Virus record (IMG/VR): IMGVR_UViG_3300031758_000549
Location: 1 to 24,627 of that record
From: a virus
DNA: 24,627 nt
Direction: 5' to 3' (one strand)
This document shows positions 5,815 to 11,121 of this stretch, piece by piece; the first letter of the stretch is position 1, and every line of letters starts with the position of its first letter. Below the pieces are notes generated by a model, which worked only from the letters and a program-made list of their open reading frames with translations, was not told where the DNA came from and did no database searches. A program made the translations under genes and the position numbers.

Positions 5815-5954
5815 ATTCCTATCCTCCAATCATTAGAATTTTTATGTCTTACGCAATCACAATAAAGACACATATCGTAATCTGTTTCGTCATTAGCATA
5901 AACATAATCGTGTTCTTCTTTGATATGTATTTCTATATATTCTTCAATCTTCAT
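5811..5954 (-). CDS. Small CxxCxC protein, 47 aa
   Basis: Found by hand in what looks like a gap. ATG 5954 has the recurrent leader GGAGACAAG and overlaps the previous stop as ATGA; its own stop overlaps the next ATG as ATGA. The peptide is acidic and aromatic (MKIEEYIEIHIKEEHDYVYA) with MCLYCDCVRHKN near the end: CxxCxC plus His, a possible metal site. Function unknown. Confidence 0.6.
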   Translation of the reverse strand: MKIEEYIEIHIKEEHDYVYANDETDYDMCLYCDCVRHKNSNDWRIGI

Positions 5955-6172
5955 CTTGTCTCCTTATTGAGTTGACCAATCATTAGGGAAACTTTAGCGC
6001 ATAATTCCTCTTCGTTATCTATAAACACGCCGTCTCCTTCGTATGCATACTGCCACATTTCTTCTCTTGGATTGTACACAGTTCCGTCATTGAAAACAGT
6101 GCCTTCAGTTTCGGTGTCGTGTATCCACTCGTTTGTTACATCATCAAACATAATTACATAATGATGTTGCAT
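5951..6172 (-). CDS. Hypothetical early protein, 73 aa
   Basis: Begins with a TAATG junction to the upstream gene and ends with ATGA overlap into the next. The N-terminal part MQHHYVIMFDDVTNEWIHD looks like two strands; WQYAYEGDGVFIDNEEEL follows, then a short helix. Many Asp, Glu and Tyr. No known motif seen. Confidence 0.65.
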   Translation of the reverse strand: MQHHYVIMFDDVTNEWIHDTETEGTVFNDGTVYNPREEMWQYAYEGDGVFIDNEEELCAKVSLMIGQLNKETR

Positions 6173-6399
6173 TATTCGCTCACCTCGTATTCTCTCAACA
6201 CATTAAGTATTTCTTCACTAATAACTTGTGATGAGAAATCGAGATGGTTGTCATCGACTTCTTTAGTAACCTTAGACCAAACATCATCGGTTATAGGACT
6301 CTCTTCAGTATCGAAGATGTCCTTGCTCCACCAAAGGATTACAACTTCTTCTTCGGGGTTTAGTTCTTTCATATTTTTAATTACATCTTTTGCTTTCAT
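6172..6399 (-). CDS. Hypothetical early protein, 75 aa
   Basis: ATG 6399 follows GGAGACAAG, the shared leader of this arm. The protein begins MKAKDVIKNMKELNPEEEVV then ILWWSKDIFD; the combination 'I..L....P...VV.LWW' is seen in many small phage proteins that follow a helix-strand pattern, none with a proven role. It ends in a helix, SEEILNVLREYEVSE. Translationally coupled to the next gene. Confidence 0.65.
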   Translation of the reverse strand: MKAKDVIKNMKELNPEEEVVILWWSKDIFDTEESPITDDVWSKVTKEVDDNHLDFSSQVISEEILNVLREYEVSE

Positions 6400-6428
6400 C
6401 TTGTCTCCTTGTCTCCGTGTCTTATGTC

Positions 6429-6665
6429 TTAAGACAGGTTTTCTATCGTTCCTACTGATACTGCAACTAACAACATAATCAAAGTTGCAAGCGCTGTCAA
6501 GACTCGCTCGCCTCTTTTTGTTAGTTTCATACCACCTATATACATAGGTGAATCTTTATCTGGTTGTGTAGCGAAAGCGAAACCTCGTACGCTCTCTTCA
6601 CATATGCACAAGTGCCAATCTGCATAGCACTCGTAGCAATACTTATGTCTTAAGTCTTGATTCAT
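6429..6665 (-). CDS. Small membrane protein with N-terminal Cys cluster
   Basis: 78 aa, ATG with the leader GGAGACGAA. N-terminus: KYCYECYADWHLCICEES, four cysteines as CxxC and CxC, a likely metal site. C-terminus: RVLTALATLIMLLVAVSVGTI, one membrane span. So a membrane-anchored, probably cytosol-facing metal-binding domain. The stop codon lies inside a perfect TGTCTTAAGACA palindrome (6425-6436), and a second copy spans the start codons. Function unknown. Confidence 0.65.
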   Translation of the reverse strand: MNQDLRHKYCYECYADWHLCICEESVRGFAFATQPDKDSPMYIGGMKLTKRGERVLTALATLIMLLVAVSVGTIENLS

Positions 6666-6673
6666 TTCGTCTC

Positions 6674-7069
6674 CTAATCCATTTCTTCTATGATTACATT
6701 TGCTTGTTTCATATCTTCTTTACATATATTACACAATCCAACTACATTTGTAGTGATTCCTTCGGGCGTGTTCCAAGATAGAAGAAACTTTCCGATACTT
6801 CTTCCTGCCATCTTCTTTGATTTAATTTCTGGGCAATCTCCCATATCGCATAGGTCTAATGTTGGGACATTGTTTCTCTTAAACAATCTATGAATAAAAT
6901 CAAAAGCCTCAGACTTGTTCTTAAAATTCTGTCTTAAGACTTGATTTATACTTTTCAATGATTGTGTATTTCTTGTACCAAATCTTAAATCCCACGCTAG
7001 ACTTTGATACACACCTATAAGTGCTACGTGTTGCATAGCGCTTAGGCTAATCATTTCTTCTTTCTGCAT
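6674..7069 (-). CDS. Hypothetical protein with Cys pairs, 131 aa
   Basis: ATG 7069 is chosen because GGAGACGAA precedes it, as in the neighbours; the frame is open seven codons further. Mostly helical: LSAMQHVALIGVYQSLAWDL, then SINQVLRQNF and KNKSEAFDFIHRLFKR. Then come LDLCDMGDCPEIK and GLCNICKEDM, two Cys pairs about 45 residues apart that could form a treble-clef or HNH-like zinc knuckle. No HNH catalytic His is evident. Unknown function. Confidence 0.65.
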   Translation of the reverse strand: MQKEEMISLSAMQHVALIGVYQSLAWDLRFGTRNTQSLKSINQVLRQNFKNKSEAFDFIHRLFKRNNVPTLDLCDMGDCPEIKSKKMAGRSIGKFLLSWNTPEGITTNVVGLCNICKEDMKQANVIIEEMD

Positions 7070-7094
7070 TTCGTCTCCTTTGTTTTTCATAATT

Positions 7095-7181
7095 CTAATT
7101 TATAGCCTCGTACTCTTTCCTGTCAAGGATATTTAGATAACGATTTGATAACGATTTTATAGCCTCGTATTCTCTTATCAT
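7095..7181 (-). CDS. Possible 28-aa peptide with internal duplication
   Basis: ATG 7181 has GAGGAG and the GGAGACGGCGAA leader of this region. The peptide begins MIREYEAIKSL and ends RKEYEAIN; the two EYEAI segments come from a 17-bp direct repeat (7101-7117 and 7158-7174), with a tandem 11-bp repeat GATAACGATTT (7136-7157) between. The leader favours a gene; the repeats could instead mean a regulatory element. Confidence 0.4.
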   Translation of the reverse strand: MIREYEAIKSLSNRYLNILDRKEYEAIN

Positions 7182-7242
7182 TTCGCCGTCTCCTCTCCTC
7201 TAGTTTGTTTGTGTCGGCTCTGGCTTTTTAGTTCCAGAAGAA

Positions 7243-7270
7243 AGGGCTTACGTCCTAAGACATAAGCCCT
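7243..7270 (-). terminator. Hairpin after the 56-aa gene, likely terminator or processing site
   Basis: AGGGCTTA (7243-7250) pairs with TAAGCCCT (7263-7270); after one mismatch GTC/GAC extends the stem around a CTAA loop. On the minus strand it lies 12 bases after the stop and is followed by TTTCTTCT, a weak U tract. The loop end is a variant of the TGTCTTAAGACA palindrome. Confidence 0.5.
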
Positions 7271-7281
7271 AACTTCCGTAT

Positions 7282-7452
7282 CTAACTAGCAACCTCTTCT
7301 AATTTGCCTAAGTAATCTAAGCAAATTCGAATCGCGTCATCTGGTCCCTCGCAGGAATTTACCTCTTTAGTAAATTCGTCTGCGCTCTTTCCTGCTCTTC
7401 TGTACTGCTTGTATACCTCAGCCATAAAATAGCGTGGGTCATCTGTAAACAT
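7282..7452 (-). CDS. Small hypothetical protein, 56 aa
   Basis: Found by hand. ATG 7452 has GGAGACAAGAA in front. Sequence starts MFTDDPRYFMAEVYKQYRRA, continues SADEFTKEVNSCEGPDDAIR and ends with a helix (ICLDYLGKLEEVAS). Mainly helical. It is framed on both sides by intergenic hairpins of the same design. Unknown function. Confidence 0.6.
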   Translation of the reverse strand: MFTDDPRYFMAEVYKQYRRAGKSADEFTKEVNSCEGPDDAIRICLDYLGKLEEVAS

Positions 7453-7494
7453 TTCTTGTCTCCTTCTCCTTTGGCTAACCTTTAGCCTCAGGGT

Positions 7495-7524
7495 CAGGAC
7501 TTATGCCTTAAGACATAAACCCTG
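7495..7524 (-). repeat. Intergenic palindromic hairpin (second of three)
   Basis: CAGG...CTTATG pairs with CATAA...CCTG around CCTTAAG, with two mismatches, and is centred on TGCCTTAAGACA. It lies ten bases after the stop of the 66-aa gene on the minus strand. A separate small hairpin GGCTAA/TTAGCC follows at 7473-7487. No T-run, so not a standard terminator. Confidence 0.5.
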
Positions 7525-7533
7525 CCTCCGATT

Positions 7534-7734
7534 CTAAATTTTTGCTTTGAGTGATTCCTCTTTTTCTCTAATTGCTTTTTCGAATCTGAATATATCGAAT
7601 CTAGGATTATCTATTAGTGCTTGTTCTTCGAACAGGCGTACAGTTTCCCAAATTGCCTGCTCTCCTGCTCCTAGATTATTTACTAACGCTTTGCCAAATA
7701 TGTCGGCAATTAGTTGGTAATCTTTTCTGCTCAT
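7534..7734 (-). CDS. Small helical hypothetical protein, 66 aa
   Basis: ATG 7734 has the leader GGAGACGAA. The sequence is helical throughout (MSRKDYQLIADIFGKALVNN, then AIWETVRLFEEQALI, RFEKAIREKEESLKAKI). The opening 'DY..IA.....' resembles small phage proteins near SprT-like genes, but I cannot name a function. Confidence 0.7.
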   Translation of the reverse strand: MSRKDYQLIADIFGKALVNNLGAGEQAIWETVRLFEEQALIDNPRFDIFRFEKAIREKEESLKAKI

Positions 7735-7761
7735 TTCGTCTCCTTGTCTCTTCCTGAGATT

Positions 7762-7803
7762 AGCCTCAGGGTGAGGCTCTTAAGTCTTAAGACCTAAGAA
7801 CCT
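7762..7803 (-). repeat. Two overlapping, mutually exclusive hairpins after the SprT gene
   Basis: Hairpin A: a 30-base near-perfect palindrome at 7774-7803 centred on AGTCTTAAGACC. Hairpin B: AGCCTCA (7762-7768), GGG loop, TGAGGCT (7772-7778). They share 7774-7778, so a transcript can form only one fully. They sit just after the SprT stop and before the next ribosome site, which suggests attenuation, processing or protein binding. Confidence 0.55.
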
Positions 7804-7813
7804 CCCTCCGATT

Positions 7814-8464
7814 CTATTCTGCGTTTTCTTCTGCGATAAATTCACTATCACAATTTTGGCACATTGGACGGCAATTGTCTAGCACCTTTTGAGATAATCT
7901 TATGATTTCTCCACAGTTGCAGACGGCTTTGATTCCGTTTTTATTTCTTGATTTCTTTTGCCCTTTTTCTACCTGTAAAGCCGTAACTGATAGGGCTTTT
8001 TCTATTTTCTCGATTTCTTTTTTCCACCTTTTCAATGCGTGTTCTGGCATTGATGTTTTGGATAGTCCAATGCTTTTCTTCTCGCTTTTTTCTATCTTAA
8101 GACTGAAGATTTCTTGAGCCGTATTTTGGAATTTCTTATTATGATACCCCTCTTTTGTCACGTCTTGAATTTCATTTTTGAAATTATAGGCGTGTGCTAA
8201 CTCGTGGAGCAGAGTTCCCATAGTATCTACGGCACCTCTGCTCAAGGATTCAGCAGATAGGAAAATCTCATTTGCTAATTTCTCGCCTTTTTTCCAAGGT
8301 GTGAAATGTGTGAAATGACCGTGAACTTTCCCCTTTTCTTCACGAGCCAATGAAACCACAATTTCTGGAAATTCGATTCCGATTTCTTGGATAACTGAGT
8401 TCTTTACATCTTCAAGAACTGAGAGCAATCCTGATAGTTCCTGAGTCTTTTCTTTTGTCTTCAT
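7814..8464 (-). CDS. SprT-like zinc metalloprotease
   Basis: 216 aa, ATG with GGAGACAAAA in front. TLLHELAHAYN at 84-94 gives the HExxH site (His87, Glu88, His91); GYHNKKF at 107-113 supplies the usual third His of SprT/Spartan proteins. A basic linker (KKSRNKN) leads to a C-terminal zinc ribbon with Cys 182, 184, 198, 202 and 205. SprT-like domains in Spartan cut DNA-protein crosslinks; in phages they are common in actinophage early regions, with unproven targets. The gene is the first one in the leftward operon, so it may be transcribed early. The N-terminal 40 residues form a helix then a strand, as expected. Confidence 0.85.
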   Translation of the reverse strand: MKTKEKTQELSGLLSVLEDVKNSVIQEIGIEFPEIVVSLAREEKGKVHGHFTHFTPWKKGEKLANEIFLSAESLSRGAVDTMGTLLHELAHAYNFKNEIQDVTKEGYHNKKFQNTAQEIFSLKIEKSEKKSIGLSKTSMPEHALKRWKKEIEKIEKALSVTALQVEKGQKKSRNKNGIKAVCNCGEIIRLSQKVLDNCRPMCQNCDSEFIAEENAE

Positions 8465-8477
8465 TTTTTGTCTCCTG

Positions 8478-8503
8478 TGTCTTAAGTCGGAACTATTTCC
8501 GAC
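8478..8503. promoter_or_regulatory. Palindrome plus hairpin upstream of the SprT gene
   Basis: TGTCTTAAGTCG (8478-8489), a variant of the dispersed palindrome, overlaps a perfect 7-bp inverted repeat GTCGGAA/TTCCGAC with a CTAT loop (8486-8503). It is directly before the ribosome site of the first leftward gene, a natural operator position for the early operon. Confidence 0.45.
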
Positions 8504-8550
8504 CTACTAGAAAAATGTATCATATGCCAATCGTGAGGGGTCAAGGGGAA

Positions 8551-8614
8551 AATCGGACATTTTCAAACTATTTTTGTGAAGTACGTCACACAGACAAATC
8601 GGACAAATCGGACA
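8551..8614 (+). repeat. AATCGGACA direct repeats
   Basis: Three exact copies of a nine-base string: 8551-8559, 8597-8605 and 8606-8614, the last two in tandem. They resemble short iterons or regulator sites. Three copies is few, so the functional claim is weak. Confidence 0.5.
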
Positions 8615-8776
8615 TCTGTGAGGGGATTCGTGAGGTCGTGGGGAATCGTGGGAGAATCCTCAACCCTCAAGGATAGGTCGAGGGTTTGCCTATGGATTAG
8701 ATTCTGCCCTTAACTTTCAAGACTTAAGGCTTAAGAGTTGACTATCCAATCTATTTATGCTAAAAGATTACAACTA

Positions 8777-8806
8777 GGGGGAGGGGAGGGGAATAAATAA
8801 GAGGGG
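8777..8806 (+). other. G-run tract, possible G-quadruplex
   Basis: GGGGGAGGGGAGGGG at 8777-8791, then a fourth GGGG at 8803-8806 after an 11-base AT spacer. Three runs with one-base loops plus a fourth run could fold into a quadruplex on the plus strand. It stands out in AT-rich DNA. Confidence 0.45.
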
Positions 8807-9026
8807 AGATAGTCTTCTCTCACATAATCTATATATACCAACACAAACCAAAACTAGGGCTAGAAATGCTCTTCCAATCCATAAACTAGCCACTAAAAAC
8901 ACTACCCCCCATTGTTAATTTTTGGTGTGCGTGTATGCGCTAGCATCCCATCTAAAATTTTCCTGGGTTATTACACCCCTTCTGACCTGCGATAATACAA
9001 TCTGTAAAAAAAACTTTATAAAATGC

Positions 9027-9112
9027 TGTTACCAAACCTCTCGGTAACACCTTATATATAGTAGAGGACAAAATAATTTTATAATACTGTTGCCTTAACC
9101 CATCGGCAACAG
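9027..9112 (+). promoter_or_regulatory. Pair of related hairpins in the late leader
   Basis: Hairpin 1: TGTTACC (9027-9033) with GGTAACA (9043-9049). Hairpin 2: CTGTTGCC (9087-9094) with GGCAACAG (9105-9112). Both follow a TTTATAA/TTTATAAT-like string and have 9-10 base loops containing AACC. The stems differ by compensating changes (A:T to G:C at the same position), which suggests conserved pairing after duplication. Confidence 0.55.
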
Positions 9113-9124
9113 GGTAGTATTTAC

Positions 9125-9150
9125 GCAAGTCATCTTTGTTGATGACTTGC
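9125..9150 (+). terminator. Perfect 10-bp hairpin before the late operon
   Basis: GCAAGTCATC (9125-9134), six-base loop TTTGTT, GATGACTTGC (9141-9150), then TTTAATATAAT. It could end transcription entering from upstream or act as an operator overlapping the late promoter. Confidence 0.5.
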
Positions 9151-9166
9151 TTTAATATAATATAAT
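9139..9166 (+). promoter_or_regulatory. Candidate late promoter
   Basis: TTGATG (9139-9144), a 16-base spacer, then TATAAT (9161-9166), about 40 bases before the terminase start. It overlaps the right arm of the preceding hairpin. AT-rich context gives many chance matches, so this is tentative. Confidence 0.35.
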
Positions 9167-9208
9167 ATTATATATAATACTATCCCTGGAGCAAAAGGAC
9201 AAATTCCA

Positions 9209-11113
9209 ATGGCAGCAAAAGCAGGATTATCGCACCACCTTAAGGCTGAGTCAGCCAAGAAAAAAGAGGATTACCTTAAGGGTATAGCCTCGGGGATGAC
9301 TAACGATGCCGCCTCTAAGTTGGCTGGCATCAAACCTGATACGGTCAAGTATTGGATTAAATCTGATAAGGCTTTCCGCGCTGACCTTGATAACGCCAGA
9401 ACTGATAGGGATGACGTTCGGGCTAAAACCAAGGACGCAGACAAGAACAACATAGGCTTTGAAGCCTTCTCTGAGGAATACCTAGAGATGAAGGTTTTCC
9501 CCCACCAGCGCAATTTCATATCCCTTCTAGAAAAGGGTGAGCCTGAGTGGATTCATCCTGCGATGACATATGAGCCTTCTGTAAAAAATCGCGTTTTAAT
9601 AAACATACCTCCTGAGCACGCTAAGTCAACCACAATTACGGTTAACTACTCAACCTATAGAATTGCCCTAGACCCTAATGTTCGTATCATTATCGTTTCT
9701 AAGACTTTGGCTAAGGCACGCGAATTTGTGTATGCCATTAAACAACGCCTTAGCCATCCTCGCTGGCAGAAGATGCAGCAAATGTATGGACCTGAAGGTG
9801 GCTGGAAAGAAGACTCAGAGACCTGGCGAACCGACACAGTTTACCTAGGTACTGAAACTAGAGACTCTGGCGAAAAAGACCCAACACTTCAAGCCCTTGG
9901 TATGGGTGGACAAATCTACGGTGCTCGCGCCGACTTGATTATCCTTGATGACGTTATAACTGGTGCCAATGCCCACGAGTGGGAAAAACAAATTAACTGG
10001 TTACAAAAAGAAGTTATAACTCGTCTTGGTAAAAATGGTAAACTTTTAGTTGTAGGTACACGCATAGGTTCTATAGACCTATATCGAGAACTTCGAAACC
10101 CTGAGCACTGGTCTGGAAATAAAACTCCATTCACATATCTGGCTATGCCAGCAGTACTAGAGTTCAACGAAGACCCAGAGAAGTGGGTAACACTATGGGC
10201 GAGGTCAGACAGACCTTGGGATGGCGATGAGGACACGACACCTGACGTAGATGGATTTTTCCCTAAATGGGATGGTCCTACGTTATTCCAGAGACGCTCC
10301 GAAGTTACCCCTTCTACTTGGGCTATGGTTTATCAACAACAAGACGTTGAAGACGATTCTATTTTTTCACCAGTATGTGTACAAGGTTCTATCCAAGGTA
10401 TGCGTAAAATTGGGGTATTGCATTTTGGCGCACCAGGTTATCCTAAAGACCCTGGTAACTATCGCGTAGTTATGGGTATTGACCCTGCTATGTCTGGAGC
10501 AACTGCAGCAGTAGTAGTGGCTGTAGATGTTGATAACAAGAAGAGATATGTTCTTGATGTCTGTAATATGACAGACCCAACTCCAGAAAAAATTAAAAAC
10601 CTAATCCAAGAGTGGGCTGTTAAATATCAGCCTAACGTGGTAGTAGCGGAGAAAAATGCCTTCCAACTCTTCCTCACCAAAGACGAGGGAATACGTGACT
10701 TTCTATCTTCGCGCGGAATCGTATTCCGTGAGCATTTCACTGGCAACAACAAATGGGACGTTGATTTCGGTGTTGCGTCTCTGGCTCCACTCTTTGGAAC
10801 GACTACAAACGAAAAATTCGTAAAGAACTCAAATATGATTGAATTGCCTTCAACTGAGAAGTCTGAAGGTGTTAAGGCTTTAGTAACCCAGTTAATAACT
10901 TGGAAACCAGAAGCGCGTAAACGTCAACCTACTGACTGTGTTATGGCTTTATGGTTTACCGAAATTGTTATACGTGAGTGGTTAGAACGTGGAAACCATC
11001 TTACCCAGTTTACTAATAGTAGATGGCACTCCAGAAGACAACTTAATGCAAGATATGTAATTGATTTAGATGAGGCATTTGCCGAACAACAAGCAGAAGT
11101 ATTTTACCAATAA
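9209..11113 (+). CDS. terL: Terminase large subunit with N-terminal HTH
   Basis: 634 aa, the packaging motor that cuts concatemers and pumps DNA through the portal. The ATPase domain shows INIPPEHAKSTT (131-142, Walker A type used by phage terminases), ADLIILDDVITG (241-252, Walker B), and LLVVGTRIGS (279-288, coupling motif). The nuclease domain shows VMGIDPAMSG (421-430, first metal Asp425), VVVAEKNAF (477-485, Glu481) and PTDCVMALWF (575-584, Asp576-type acid). Residues 20-65 (YLKGIASGMTNDAASKLAG, then DTVKYWIKSD) look like a helix-turn-helix of the kind found in small terminases, and no separate small subunit gene is seen. AAAAGGAC precedes the ATG. First gene of the late operon. Confidence 0.95.
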   Translation: MAAKAGLSHHLKAESAKKKEDYLKGIASGMTNDAASKLAGIKPDTVKYWIKSDKAFRADLDNARTDRDDVRAKTKDADKNNIGFEAFSEEYLEMKVFPHQRNFISLLEKGEPEWIHPAMTYEPSVKNRVLINIPPEHAKSTTITVNYSTYRIALDPNVRIIIVSKTLAKAREFVYAIKQRLSHPRWQKMQQMYGPEGGWKEDSETWRTDTVYLGTETRDSGEKDPTLQALGMGGQIYGARADLIILDDVITGANAHEWEKQINWLQKEVITRLGKNGKLLVVGTRIGSIDLYRELRNPEHWSGNKTPFTYLAMPAVLEFNEDPEKWVTLWARSDRPWDGDEDTTPDVDGFFPKWDGPTLFQRRSEVTPSTWAMVYQQQDVEDDSIFSPVCVQGSIQGMRKIGVLHFGAPGYPKDPGNYRVVMGIDPAMSGATAAVVVAVDVDNKKRYVLDVCNMTDPTPEKIKNLIQEWAVKYQPNVVVAEKNAFQLFLTKDEGIRDFLSSRGIVFREHFTGNNKWDVDFGVASLAPLFGTTTNEKFVKNSNMIELPSTEKSEGVKALVTQLITWKPEARKRQPTDCVMALWFTEIVIREWLERGNHLTQFTNSRWHSRRQLNARYVIDLDEAFAEQQAEVFYQ

Positions 11114-11121
11114 GGAAATTA

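Larger units (their letters stand above)
466..8735. repeat. Dispersed 12-bp palindrome TGTCTTAAGACA, early arm only
   Basis: Perfect copies: 4293-4304, 5487-5498, 6425-6436. One- to three-base variants, by 12-mer or core position: 466-475, 1989-1996, 3381-3392, 3621-3632, 4568-4579, 4799-4810, 5800-5811, 6656-6667, 6930-6941, 7251-7262, 7504-7515, 7783-7794, 8093-8104, 8478-8489 and around 8721-8735. The CTTAAG core occurs about 20 times in the first 8.75 kb and about seven times in the remaining 15.9 kb, where only 12250 and 16269 keep GTCTTAAG. Copies lie inside genes (often reading V-L-R or V-L-S) and in intergenic hairpins. Confidence 0.7.
8465..9208. other. Large non-coding region between early and late arms
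   Basis: No convincing gene on either strand; an open frame at 8455-8676 has no ribosome site. From left to right: the palindrome and hairpin at 8478-8503; AATCGGACA at 8551, 8597 and 8606; several TCGTGRGG strings (8531-8652); an inverted repeat AACCCTC/GAGGGTT (8662-8686); two CTTAAG cores (8723, 8730); a G-run tract (8777-8806); then AT-rich DNA with structured elements before the terminase. This could hold the origin, the late promoter and operators. Confidence 0.7.

Noticed and set aside
7243-7803. CRISPR-like array from the three hairpins
   Set aside because: Only three units, unequal spacing of about 250-280 bases with genes between, and arms not identical.
8455-8676. Plus-strand 73-aa ORF in the arm boundary
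   Set aside because: No ribosome site, overlaps the SprT start region and repeated DNA; composition not protein-like.
8465-9208. tRNA gene or attachment site in the non-coding region
   Set aside because: No cloverleaf or T-loop consensus seen, and no integrase gene in the window to suggest an attP.
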